Below are positions 1-12,000 of a stretch of DNA of 64,000 nucleotides, piece by piece (the first letter of the stretch is position 1; every line of letters begins with the position of its first letter). The DNA lies in NCBI GenBank assembly GCA_035578155.1, contig JAPWDM010000007.1:36926413-36990412 (forward strand). Reading direction: 5' to 3'. The DNA is from Brachynemurus nebulosus. Taxonomy: Eukaryota > Arthropoda > Insecta > Neuroptera > Myrmeleontidae. The notes below the pieces were generated by a model. That model searched no databases. It was not told the DNA's origin and was given only the letters and a program-made list of their open reading frames with translations. The translations under genes were made by a program, and so were the position numbers.

Positions 1-217
1 CAGAACTCGTTTCCAAATCGTTTCTTTCTACATACAATATTTTTATTCTTTATAAAATATTTTCAAGTCTAACACTCAAGGAGTACTACATAGGGATGTA
101 CTATTGTCGGCTTCAAATAGTAAAAGAAACCTCAAACATGAAATCTATACTTCGCCCTGACATTTTTGACCGTTAATTCCTTCTTTTTCCGTTTACAACA
201 ATATTCAGTATAATTAA

Positions 218-537
218 GGGGTCATACACAATCAATGAAATAAGGAATAAGAAATAAGAAATAAGAAGTATGCCATCTAGTGACGTTGAATGGAACTTTA
301 ACGTAACTGCCCATAGGTGTATAAGTATTTAGGTATTTTTGTACATCAAAATTCATGAAAAAATAACGTTCGTGGTGACTTTTTTTGTCACTAAAGTGAA
401 AAAAATCACGAATTTTGACGTACAAAAGTACCTACATATTTATATCTAAGAGCAGTTACGTTAAAGTTCCACTCAACGTCACTAGATGGCCTACTTCTTA
501 TTTCTTGTTCCTTATTTCATTGATTGTGTAGACACCC
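218..537. mobile_element. Foldback MITE with near-complete inverted arms
   Basis: The left arm (GGGGTCATACACAATCAATG and on through AAATAAGAAGTATGCCATCTA) is mirrored up to 537. TTAA stands at the left border and CTAA at the right. The two arms pair along nearly their full length around the centre at 380-390. Non-coding. Confidence 0.75.
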
Positions 538-2121
538 TAATACCGTGGCAGCTTTGATTAGTACCAAATTTCTTCGGTAGGGAAGTAAAATTCACCATTA
601 AATTTCATTTCACTCCATCTGAATAATGCCAGCGATTACGAAAAACACAATTTTTTAATTTTTGTAATTATTTTCGTGTTCACATTATATGCGACAGTGC
701 AAGGTTTGTAGCTGAGGTAAGTATGTATATTTTTAATAATTTGTTTATGTGGTTAATTAAAAAAAAATACTTTGTAGCTTAAATAAAATTATTATTTAAA
801 AATACATAATATGTATGTAGGTACAATAATTATTTACTAAAAACAAAACTGAGAAGAAATATTATGTACAGTTGTTTAGATGTGTAATTTTACTAATTAA
901 TAAAACTGCATTTTGCATTTTAGTTATCTTTTTCATACATAAATAAAATTAATAAAAAATTACAAAATAATTGTATGCATATTTCTACTTTTTCCCAATA
1001 CTATATAACTTTTTTAGTTAATTTTTCAAAAGAAAAATTATATTTTCTTTAAAATTCCAAATCACATACGCACAAAAATCAATAATTAATTGAGGAAACT
1101 ACCAGAAAATTGAGGAAACTTTATTTAAGTTGGTCTGAAACTATGGTGACAATTTTCATCGGGCCAATGATGGATATAATCGAAACTGCAAGCGATTTAA
1201 AAAATCGAATCATTTATAATTTGATTTATTTACTAGTATACATTTAAGAAAGAATATGTTTCTCCCACTTTCATATTTCGTACACGTAGAGTTGACACTA
1301 GCAATGGTAATTCATTATGGTCTAACAAAAATTAGCAAAGTTAATGAATATAATCAATTTACACAATAATTGTTTTTTCTTGTTTGTTCTTCTACATATT
1401 AGGCCAGTTTCGATCACTTGTGTGATCATCTTCAGTACAAATAAGTACTATAGTCGTGTTCTTAATAATCATTTAGGAAATTCAATAGTTAAACATTCTG
1501 AAAATTAAAGTCTTGAAAGTTCTGTTTCGTAGATTTCTAGAAGAAATCATCATTTAGTCCAAATATTCTGATTACGTAATAACTGTACCAAATGTTCAAA
1601 ATCTGTAAAATAAACAATTCATTACGAATGATTAAAATATTTTTTGAAATAATTGGATTTGACCTATGCGAAACGGACGCCGTCATCCAAAAAAATTTAA
1701 TTTAAGAAAATTAGGTACATATATGAATTCATTATGAAATAATTGTATTATTTATTGACATACTAAGTATAAAATACACTTAAGTATGTTTAGTTAAGTA
1801 AGTGAATGTTTTGTTAGTATAAATTACAATTTTAATTCATAAATAGCGAATTTATACTTAATTAACCAACGTGTGGGTACTAGAGACGATCAAAAAATAT
1901 CTTTTAAGTATACAGGGAGAAAAACTAAGTCATCTTAACATGAGAGAGATAGATATAGACACGATATTACGTCCACGTGTACTGTATGATTCAAAAATAG
2001 CACAATATCATTTTTCTACGTTACACTATTTGTATATTTTTAAAATATGTAGTTGCATTTATACAGTCTAGATTTTTGTGAACAGTCACAAAAAAACCTA
2101 CCATTAGAATCTAAAAATTAA

Positions 2122-2341
2122 CCTTTTAGTACCGCCGTATATTCCAATATTTTAGATAAAAAATTTAATATCTCTATAAGTATAATTGAAAGTTTGGTAC
2201 GTTTTGCTTAATTTATTTACAATATGGCCGCTCTTTAGTATACAGCCTCTAGTTACCGATATAAGACAATGCACACTCTTCAGTTGAATTTTTTCTAAAA
2301 ATTAGTATGACGAGCTGAGCTCGTCATTAGTCCTAAAGCGG
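2122..2341. mobile_element. TTAA-flanked MITE, 220 bp
   Basis: TTAA at 2118 and 2342. Imperfect inverted ends CCTTTTAGTACCG and CCGCTTTAGGAC (read inward). Contains the palindrome GACGAGCTGAGCTCGTC near the right end. A related palindrome GACGAGTTAACTCGTC at about 47670 follows a similar TTAACGCTTTAA, suggesting a second, degraded copy there. Confidence 0.5.
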
Positions 2342-3841
2342 TTAATATCTTAAATAATTATAAGCTAATTTCGATTAATTAACTCATCATCAGGTATAAG
2401 ACAGCAGGATGCAAAAAGGAATTGATTTTAAAAAATTAGAACAAGCTTCTCAGACCAAAATTAATCTAATTCTATATCATCTAATATATAAAATACCCCT
2501 GTCGCAGCATCCTGCGTAACATAGCGAATTTCCGTTTAGAAAAATTAGTTTTTCTCGGAAACTAGTTGACATAGAATAATAGTTTAATGACCTTTTTGAT
2601 TTGATTTTTTTCTGCTCTTTTTAATAGTGTAAAAAAATTTCGCAAAAATTTTAGAATAAGGGGAAATTTTGGCAAGAAACCAATTTTTTTCACGAAAAAT
2701 GCCCCAAAAACCATGTTCTGGACATCGGACGTGTCTGACTAAAAAACTCATCGAACGGTTTGGAACGGTCAACATTTTCACCAAATTTCGTAAAAGTAGG
2801 ACATTTCTTTCGAGAGTTTTCGTGCGGACGCACCTCAAAACAAATTTCTACCATAATCCCAGGCTCAGGTCGTGTCATGACAGTGGCTGTAATAGCTGAT
2901 TGTTCGATTCGAAAATTCACTAAAACGTTTACGGTACATTCTGGAATTATCTGCGATTTTGTGGGCAACGTAGTCGTCTCAATTCTTCATCATATCTTTC
3001 AATAAAATTCAACAAAGTTTTGATAAACGAGGTTTTGTATTCTTATCTGCGTGTACAATATTATTTTTTCACATTTGTATAAATGTAATATTGTTTTTAA
3101 CTAATTGTTATTGAAAAATTATCAATATCTGTTGGCAACAATGTCCGGCTCCACTATCCACCATAGATAACACGGAAAGTGATCATGGATATCTGCTGTG
3201 GTTTCCATATAAAGATAAACGTATAATTACACCCTTGGAGATTTAATGTCAACAACATAATTGACCACAAAATCTGAAACGTGCTGTACAAACTAATTTA
3301 AACGAGCGTCTTAAAACAAGGAACAACAGTTTCATCTCTAATTATATTTATAAAAGTATTTATAGCACACATACGCACGTTTTGTATATAAATGATTAAA
3401 AAATTGCTAAACACTAAGTTCAAGTAATTGGGTTAGTACAGTCAGATTTTTGTGAAGTTCTGTCGTGCTTCATTTCATGCCACGATGCCAGACGTAATCA
3501 AATTTTCGCCACTGATAACAACAATTTAAATTAAATAATTGACTGACTGTGACTGATGTGCTATCAAAATTGGTCGATACTTGAAGAGAATCTGTGGTCT
3601 AGTTGGGAAGATGTTTGACTGGTTACAAGAAAATCTAGGATACAAGTCCCAACCGATCTAACTTGATAATTTTAATTATTTCATACACAGATTTAACTGT
3701 TTACTGTGCAAAATTTTAGATTTTTAGCATCTTGTTTCACTGAAATATAACAAAAATTCCCTATTTGCCATAAAAGTACATGCAATTCTACAATATATAT
3801 GAATGATTTTTTTTTCAAAAAGAGGCTTTTCTGTATTTTAA

Positions 3842-4387
3842 CCCTTTGCACTCGATGGGCGCCGCCACGGCGACACAATAAATATTTATTGCACTCGTTA
3901 GGCGCCGCAGCGGCGCCATAAACAATAGGTACGTATTTTATTATTTACAACACGCTAGGGGACCTAAGGCCCGATTTACATTAACGCTTCGCTCTCAGTA
4001 CGATATCACTCCGCTCCCGGTTCGATAAAATATTCTTACTTAATAAATAATGAGTGTATTCACATCATCGCTCTGATATCGGTCCGATATCAGTCATGGT
4101 TCGCTCTCGCTTCAATACCGCTCCAATACCAATACCACTGAGATAATATTTTATCGGAGCGATATCAGACCCTATATCGATGATAGTGAACATGTTTTTG
4201 ATTCCACTTCCACAACACAACGATGCGACGTCTTGCTACAATACATTGTGATACATACTACTAATTAACTAATAGATATATTGTATTATTATATTATGTT
4301 CTCCTAATACAATAGTGGTTGCAGCGTTTTAAAACTACTGTCGAGTAGCTGAGTACCCATACTAAAAATTGGTTCGAGTGCAAAGGG
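3842..4387. mobile_element. piggyBac-like TTAA MITE
   Basis: Inverted ends CCCTTTGCACTCG and CGAGTGCAAAGGG, flanked on both sides by TTAA (3838-3841, 4388-4391). Internal GC-rich blocks GGCGCCGCCACGGCG and GGCGCCGCAGCGGCGCC stand out in AT-rich DNA. Many CGATATC/GGTATTG-type motifs follow. No coding sequence. Confidence 0.85.
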
Positions 4388-4391
4388 TTAA

Positions 4392-6836
4392 AAGTTACTA
4401 CTTATAAAAGTTTTAAATTTTTTTAAATAAAAATTTAAATTTTTTGTCTACACCCCACCAAAATTGTCTTTTGATTACGTCACTGACCTCACTAATAGAA
4501 ATTTTTCATAAATATTTTAACACTTTATTTTGAAAAATTTCATTAAAAAAAAAATTCTTTTAAGTCTCATTACGCCTTTCTATTCATAACTTAAAATATT
4601 TGACAGATTTCTAAGTAACGTCCATGATAACTTTTCAAAAAAACACGTACTTTTTTTTTCTAAAATGCATGCCTCGAGTATAAACTATACAATCTATATA
4701 TATTAATTGTTATTTTTGTAAAAATTAAAATATTATGTATAAGCACGTAACAGCATCTGAAACAGAAATATATTTATACATTTTAAGTGGTAATAAGTCA
4801 AAAAATGTAGAAATCAGTTCTAAAAATATGCTCCAAAACAATCCACTTGGGCAACATTTTAAAGAATTATTACATTAAATACATTACATATTATATTTTA
4901 ATTGATTACAGGGATGACCAATCAATAAATTTTTGCATTATGAAACACCAAAGTCCTTCTTGATAATTAATAATAAAAAAGAAAAAACATTTAATTTATG
5001 CGTCAGCCATTAATTGAAATAAAAATTCTAATTTGATAAAATGTCGTACAGGAAATACAAATATATTTTTTTCAATCCAACTAAACTGTTTTGATTCTTG
5101 GAAATAAAGATTCATCTTATATTTTAAAAAAAACATTTTAAATTTTAAATAGCTTATAGTCCAAGAGTTGTAAAACATTTTCTTCAAATAATTTTCTTAA
5201 ATAACTGAAATTTAAAGTTCATTTTTCAAACTTACTGTGTACAAGAGACGTCACTCGCATTATGATGTGAGTGGAGCACAATGAAAGTGATGGAAGGCTA
5301 GAAGGCTAATATTCATCTGGAATTGTGAAGGAAAACTGTCGAATAGCTAATATTTATAAATGGGAAAATGAGTTTGAGAATGGTAAATCGTCTCTCCGTC
5401 TGTATACGAAATATGAAAAAGTGACGGGAACGTATTGTTTCGTATATGTAAAGAGTAGCTTCGCTAGCTTTCGTCCAATTAGTGGAGTTGGTAGCTTTGC
5501 AATATAAAAAGAATATGTTCAATTGATCTAATGCTAATGAATTATATTGTTATTTATTGCTTATATAGACTATTATAAGTTAGCATAAAATGATAACTAA
5601 TTACGTTCATTGTTTTTTTTTTTTTATTTATAAAAAAATAATAATGATTAATATACGGATTTCGCTAATTTTCGTCCAAAAATGTTAGTTGTCGTCCACA
5701 TGTAGACTAGTTTTCGATCAAATCCGTGTATATACCATAAGTAAAGAGTGCGTATCTACATTAGACCTGACCATATACGCGGGATCTCCACTTGTCGGCA
5801 GTAGATTTGCGGCATTGTTATTGGGGGATTCTTTGCTCTCCGTTAGTCGAACAAAGTATCTATCAAAGAGGTAGCTGCTAATCAGGTTCCTGCGTTCACT
5901 GCCCGTGAATTTTTCAATTGGCTACATTTGTCAGATACGAGGAATTATCCAATGCTATTACGTGTATTTGCACTATCCCCGACGAAATGCTTATATGTAT
6001 GTATACAGTACCTCTTATCTTCCTTATTACACCTTTTTATTTTATTTTATAATTTTTTTTGATTCTATGGACGCTATCTAAAAGTCTAAAAATATAATTC
6101 ACACAGAAAAATACATATATAGAGGAAAACTAAAAAGTACAATTTAATGCAGTTTTCAGTTTTCGTCCATATTATTTTAAACTTTTGTAATTCATTCAAC
6201 GCAAATAATTGAGTAGACGAAAATTAAATCTCTAATCAAGCTGCCAATAATAATTGTCTATTATAATATTTAGCTAGATTGAGAAATAAAATAAATTTCA
6301 TTTGATTGTTTCAGCTTTCGTCCAAGTGGTCGAAAGGAATTGGTTATTTAATATCCGTCCACCAAATTTTTACACCTTAATTTAATCTTTTACAAAATTT
6401 TCACTTCTAATTACGTTCAATGTGTCTTAAATGTTAGTATAAAAACAAAAAATAAAACTTAATAATGTCATAACTGTATTAAAACTAGCTACCTTAGAAG
6501 CTACCCTGCGCAGCTGTGTATAAAACTCATCGAATAAAATATTCAATAGCTCTTGGTCTATTGATAATTTTTTTTATGGCACGTATATTGAACTATAGAC
6601 CATGTTTGGAATTATACACTCAAAAGTGACTAATCCAAGTAATCAAAGTATTAATTTGTTTTTATTGTATTCTGGTTTGGAGATAAATTTTTTATCAAAA
6701 TTATATATTTGTGTTTTATTGTCCCACAGTTCCATTTCAGGTGTAGCTAGCAAGTCTTGCTACATTGCAATATGGTATTATTAACAGCCTACGAGAAACA
6801 CAGTCGAATACAACCAACATGATGTTTATAGTTTAA
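4392..6836. other. Intergenic, no gene recognised
   Basis: AT-rich. The motif TTTCGTCCA recurs at about 5471, 5671, 6163 and 6313, in diverged surroundings. Short open frames of about 60 codons here match nothing. Confidence 0.5.
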
Positions 6837-7666
6837 GGGGGGAGTTCACGCCAGAATCGGCTAATAAACTAATTTTTTTCGAATCTCGTTTTTTTTTATT
6901 TCGTTCTGTGGTTCTTTACAAACACGGTGATATGTAAAACATGGCCAAAATTTTTTTTTCAAGTAGAAAAATATTTATTTGTGAACGGCTGCACAGCCAA
7001 GTTGCTGCTCCTTTGCAGATAACGCTCGCCCCCCCCCCCTCGCGATTTGATCTGTAATATTTAGTTTTGGTTCTTTTATTTGTATGCCTTTGTAGACGTT
7101 TTAATTAACAGTGAGTAAACCGCTTCTTTTGTTATTATTTTTTTTTGTTTTTTACCGTTTCCCGAAACTTGTGTTTTTCCCGACAAGGAAAATCATATCT
7201 CAAGTTCTAGAAAAGATAGAGACTTAATTTTTTTTTTTTTTATTTTGTTCATTAACATATTGCGCATAAAGTGGAGTATGCTTTTTCCATTTGAACAATT
7301 GTAACTATTTTTAAACATTTTTTTTCTAATAAAAAATTAGGTTTTATAATTTTTAGTACTTTGGGATTACAATTTTATAGTTAATTTTTAAAATTAACTG
7401 AAACCCATACTGAGCTTTATGGACAGGTCCTTTAGAAATAAAATAATGAAAAAATATTTAAAAAATATTCATTACTTTTTGAGATATGGCGTCCCTTGTA
7501 AACGCTTAAAAACTTGTGAAAAAGGGCCCCCTCCCCCCACAGGAAAGAGTAATGAATGTTTCAAAAACAAAATTTTCTATTTGAAACCATCCCTAATTTG
7601 AAAAAAATTTCAACAAGCAAAATAAAAATAAATAAAAAAAGTTGATTTTTTATTTGAACTCCTCCC
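6837..7666. mobile_element. TTAA-flanked element, family 1 copy 1
   Basis: TTAA-GGGGGGAGTTCA at the left and TGAACTCCTCCC-TTAA at the right. Contains a run of C (about 7030) beside CTCGCGATTTGATC. A second copy lies inverted at 60181-60940. No coding capacity visible. Confidence 0.88.
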
Positions 7667-8570
7667 TTAACAAGACGAGTTGACAGTCAGGGGAATTATA
7701 ATTTAAAAAAATATTCAGTGAACAGTCAAACACCGTTCTTAAAATTTAAAAAAATATAAAAAATTACAATTTTTTTCATTAATTACAGCATAGATTTTTT
7801 TTATACAGTTCTTCTTGTGCGACCTCTAGAACGAGCCGAGAGATTTGACGAAACCACAGGGATTCCGATATGTATCTTCGGACCCGAAAAACGAAAAATT
7901 TTTATTATTAAAAAAAAACCGTCTAAGTGCGTCATATTGATTTGTTTAGAACGTATATTTCGCACGAAAATTTCTTAGAACATCAGAAAATAATTTTCTC
8001 CGTACTGGAAAAGTAGGTAACCTTGAAAAGTTTCTTGGAATGTTAAAACAGAATTTTCCTTGAACGAGCCCCACCTTGAAAAATTAATATTCAAACATAA
8101 AATTTGACAAGTGTAATTACAATTTTTATTGACAATTCGGAAATCATTTGAAATTATTAAGGTTTTACGAAGTGTACATACGCACTTTCAATGTTTAAAT
8201 CAGATAATAAATAAACATTAAATATTATATAATTGTTTTTGTGGTAAGTGGTATTATAAGATTCTAATAATAACTTAATGGCTGTTTAATTTTTATTTAA
8301 AATAGGTAAATGAGGGTACCCAGCGGGTAGTACAGTAATTCAAAAATTTTAACAAAAACAAAATGAGTCACCAATTTGCTCCAGTCAAAAAGAGTAATAA
8401 GATGATATATTTGGGACAGGCAGTAATTTTTTGGGAGGCCAAGGGGCGGGGGAAGAGAAGGATTTTCAATTTTCAATGGGCATTTCCAATTCGAAAAAAA
8501 AATGCTTCCTAGCCTTCTCCTGATAACTAATTCTATAAATTATTAGAATCCAACTGCAGGTAAAATGAAT

Positions 8571-9041
8571 AATGAAAAAAATTTTTTAGCGACAGCCTGC
8601 ATATAAATTATTAAGAACGAACTAAAAGAAAGAAAATTGTTCTACATGTTTCAGTCATTTAAATGACCATCTTCAGGAAAATCAATAATTCAGTTGTGAA
8701 AACAACTGAGAAAAATAATATCAAAAGGACATAACCTCCAAATGTCAAATGGATGTCAAAATGACAGACGAAATTAAAAAATTAAAAATCAAAGAATCAA
8801 AAAATAAACGGACCCCATACTAAATAGGGAAAGAAACTTTCCCTATTTAGTCCCTATTTAGTCCTAAACTTTCCCTATTATGTCCTTTTGATATTATTTT
8901 TCTCAGTTGTTTTCACAACTGAATTATTGATTTTCCTGAAGATGGTCATTTAAATGACTGAAACATGTAGAACAATTTTCTTTCTTTTAGTTCGTTCTTA
9001 ATAATTTATATGCAGGCTGTCGCTAAAAAATTTTTTTCATT
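8571..9041. mobile_element. Foldback element with hammerhead-like motif in each arm
   Basis: Arms of about 170 bases (AATGAAAAAAATTTTTTAGC, GACAGCCTGCATATAAATTA, TGTTCTACATGTTTCAGTCA) are nearly perfect inverted copies around a spacer at about 8745-8870. Each arm holds CTGAAGA, a short hairpin and GAAAC in order (plus strand 8936-8970; minus strand within 8641-8676). No TSD could be fixed with confidence. Confidence 0.75.
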
Positions 9042-12000
9042 AACTAATTCTATCTTCTACCTCATTTCTTGATTCAATATATACTTATCGACTTTAAGTG
9101 CAGCGAAAACGGTTAAGCGATGTATGTAGTTACAGAAAACATTGCGAAATACCATTGAATTTTCACAATGGAACCATTGAAAATAGTAAAGTTATATAAA
9201 CTGAAAGTTTTCCAAGTGATGGTTCTACGGTTCGGTTACTCATTCGACTTTTGGGTGCCTGAAGACGATTAGAAAGTGTCAACACTTGCCGTAGATAACT
9301 CTTTAACGCTATCACTTCCGAAAATGGCTTAACTAAGTGTGAAATTTAATGATTAAAATATTCTCTACGTGGAATTTCAAAGCAATTTATTTTGTTTTTT
9401 ATCAATAAAAGTAATTATTTTTGCACTTCCATGCACAACAGCAAAAATTTCACTTTACATATTTCTAATTTGCTGATCGGCCACCAATCGATTTCTTTCA
9501 TAAACGAACGAGTTTGATTGATCTGATCCAAGCCGACAGACACATAGACATGCATTAGAGAGAAAAAAAATCGATACGTATAGATCTTTATAGATCACTT
9601 AATAGGCGAGATATGTACATATATTAAAATTGTTAAGTCCGAGTTAACTTGTTTATAATACACATATATGTAATTAGAAGAAAACAAATCAAGGTATAAC
9701 AAATAGCACATTTTAGCGACATACGTAACTAACCACATAACTGAGCTGTTGATTAAGGGCCACGGTGCGGTGAGGGGGTCACGCGGGCAGCGGGGCCATT
9801 GAATGGAATGAAATGGAACGGTAGACAAGCAATAGGTAAGATTGTACATGGTAGAACTGTTGTTCTTTAGAAAGTTTAATTATTATAAATATTATATTGG
9901 ATTATAGGCTTTTAAAGTCAATCAAAATATTTATTGTACACTACCGTTACAAGAATACACTTTTATTTAAAACATCAGTGAGACGTAAAGAACTCGAGAT
10001 ATGGTAAATTAAACGGGAGAAATGATATCGTCCTCCCATGGGCCACTTTTATAAAACATGAGTTTTTTTAGCGTAAACTGTCACAAGAGTAAGGAATAAG
10101 GACTGATGTATGTATCTCGCAGAAAAATCATATCTTTAAGAGATTATTTGCATTTGCGTTGAGAAAAATCAGCAAAATTTCAAAATTTAAAACATGTACT
10201 CATTTTTTTTTCTTTTTATAAAAAATATAGATAGGAATACAAAAATTTTACAATCGAAGTTCCAAAACGTCTTTTTATGGAACGGCTTCCGAGAATATGA
10301 CTTCTTAAAAACTACTATGTCAACTGTTTTAAGAATTTATACCCTTATTTGATATTAGGTGGTCGATTCGTAAACGAAGCATTCAAAAAATTTTGTTTTG
10401 TTGTTAAAACCAAAAAGTCATCGTGTGCAAAACTTCAAAACAATCGATACAATCTTCTTGAGAAGTCAAGCTCATCATACCTACGAGAAAATCGGGTTTA
10501 AACGAATTTTTCAATCCGTACGTCAACTCGAAAACAGAAAAGGTGAAAAGGTTCGAATTCTGCGTGGTATTCCGAATTGACTGCATTAACTGTATTTCCT
10601 AAACCACTTTTAAAACAAATTCATAATCAGACGACAATCGATTTCCTTTGAAAATTTAAAAGTAATAAATAATTAACAGTTTTTTGGCCATTTCAATGGT
10701 CAGTGTTCACTCTCCAGTGTCTTAGGGCGCAAATGACCGGATTTAAAATGAAACATGATTTTATATAATCGCATAATCGTTTCGTATTATGTTTGACGTA
10801 TGTTCAATTAAACTCTTCCTGGTGTGACACATGTAAATGTTCTTGGTGATTTTTGCATCAGTTAGGCTCCTAATATTTTGAATGGTAAAGGAAATTGGCA
10901 ACAATTCAAAATGGCTAAGCAATACAAGTTTTTTGTCTAGTGCGTAGGCGTGTCTGTGAAAATGTGACCGAGACTCATCATCGCTATCTAATTGTAACTC
11001 TTTGATTACATTAATGAACGCCGACTGTTACAGTCATATGGATTTTTTCGATTTTTATTTTTAGGTAAAATTTTTATTGTACCGTAAAACGGGATGAATA
11101 GTATACTTTTTGAACTTTGTATGATTGATTTTCATATATTTCCTTACATACTAGATGATATCGAAGACTAATTTTCTTTTTGGTAGCTGGTTTTTTAGTT
11201 TTACCATTTTGAAAATTCATCAATTTTTAATTATAATGACTTATTCTTAAAACTTTAGTCAGCGCTGGGACGTGAAATCGATTCACTCTTGATTTGTGTT
11301 TATTAACAACCCTCTTTGCGTTTCTATTCACACCTGCTTCTATATCTATTCACCCCAATTATATTTCCGTTTAATGTAGACTACTAATTTAGGTGAATAT
11401 ATCGAATATTTGTACTTATTTTTAATATATAAAGAAAACTAAAATATGAAATTTACTATTGTTTTGAATCTAAACACAATTTAACTAAACATATACTGGT
11501 ATACTACTGACTTAATAATCCTAGCGGTCTAAACATTAAGTTAAACTTCTTTATTTTTATTTTTTAATAGTAATTTGTGACAAACTGAAATACAACAGTC
11601 TTCAAACTATTAACCATTATAGTAAGCAATCGCAAGAAATTGTTAGTTTCTCTCTCTAGCCACCTCGTGAGTTCTGAGAGTCCCAAAAACTCAATTGCAT
11701 ACACACGAAAATCTTCCCTACGAATTCCAGAGAAAAAGCTACCCACCCAAAATGCACTGACACATATCAATCCCAAGACTTTTGAAGACTTAACTAATAG
11801 ATCTTTAAGAGTTTAATCAATTCTCTTGGTTGACAAAACTATTGTATAAGGTTCGCTTGTATCACATAGAATAAAGATTTTTCAAAATAGAGCACTTTTT
11901 TGATGTAGAACGTATCTGTACGGTAAAATATTTGGGTGTGTCAAGTTGATATAATACATAACAAAAGAAATTTAAATCTGTCAAATCCAATCAACATTTT

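Noticed and set aside
2584..3005. Four overlapping open frames on both strands
   Set aside because: No domain or homology recognised, and frames on both strands of one segment are likely chance; possibly an old repeat.
11087..11375. MITE with AAAACGGGATGAATAG ends
   Set aside because: The ends match only partly and no target duplication is visible.
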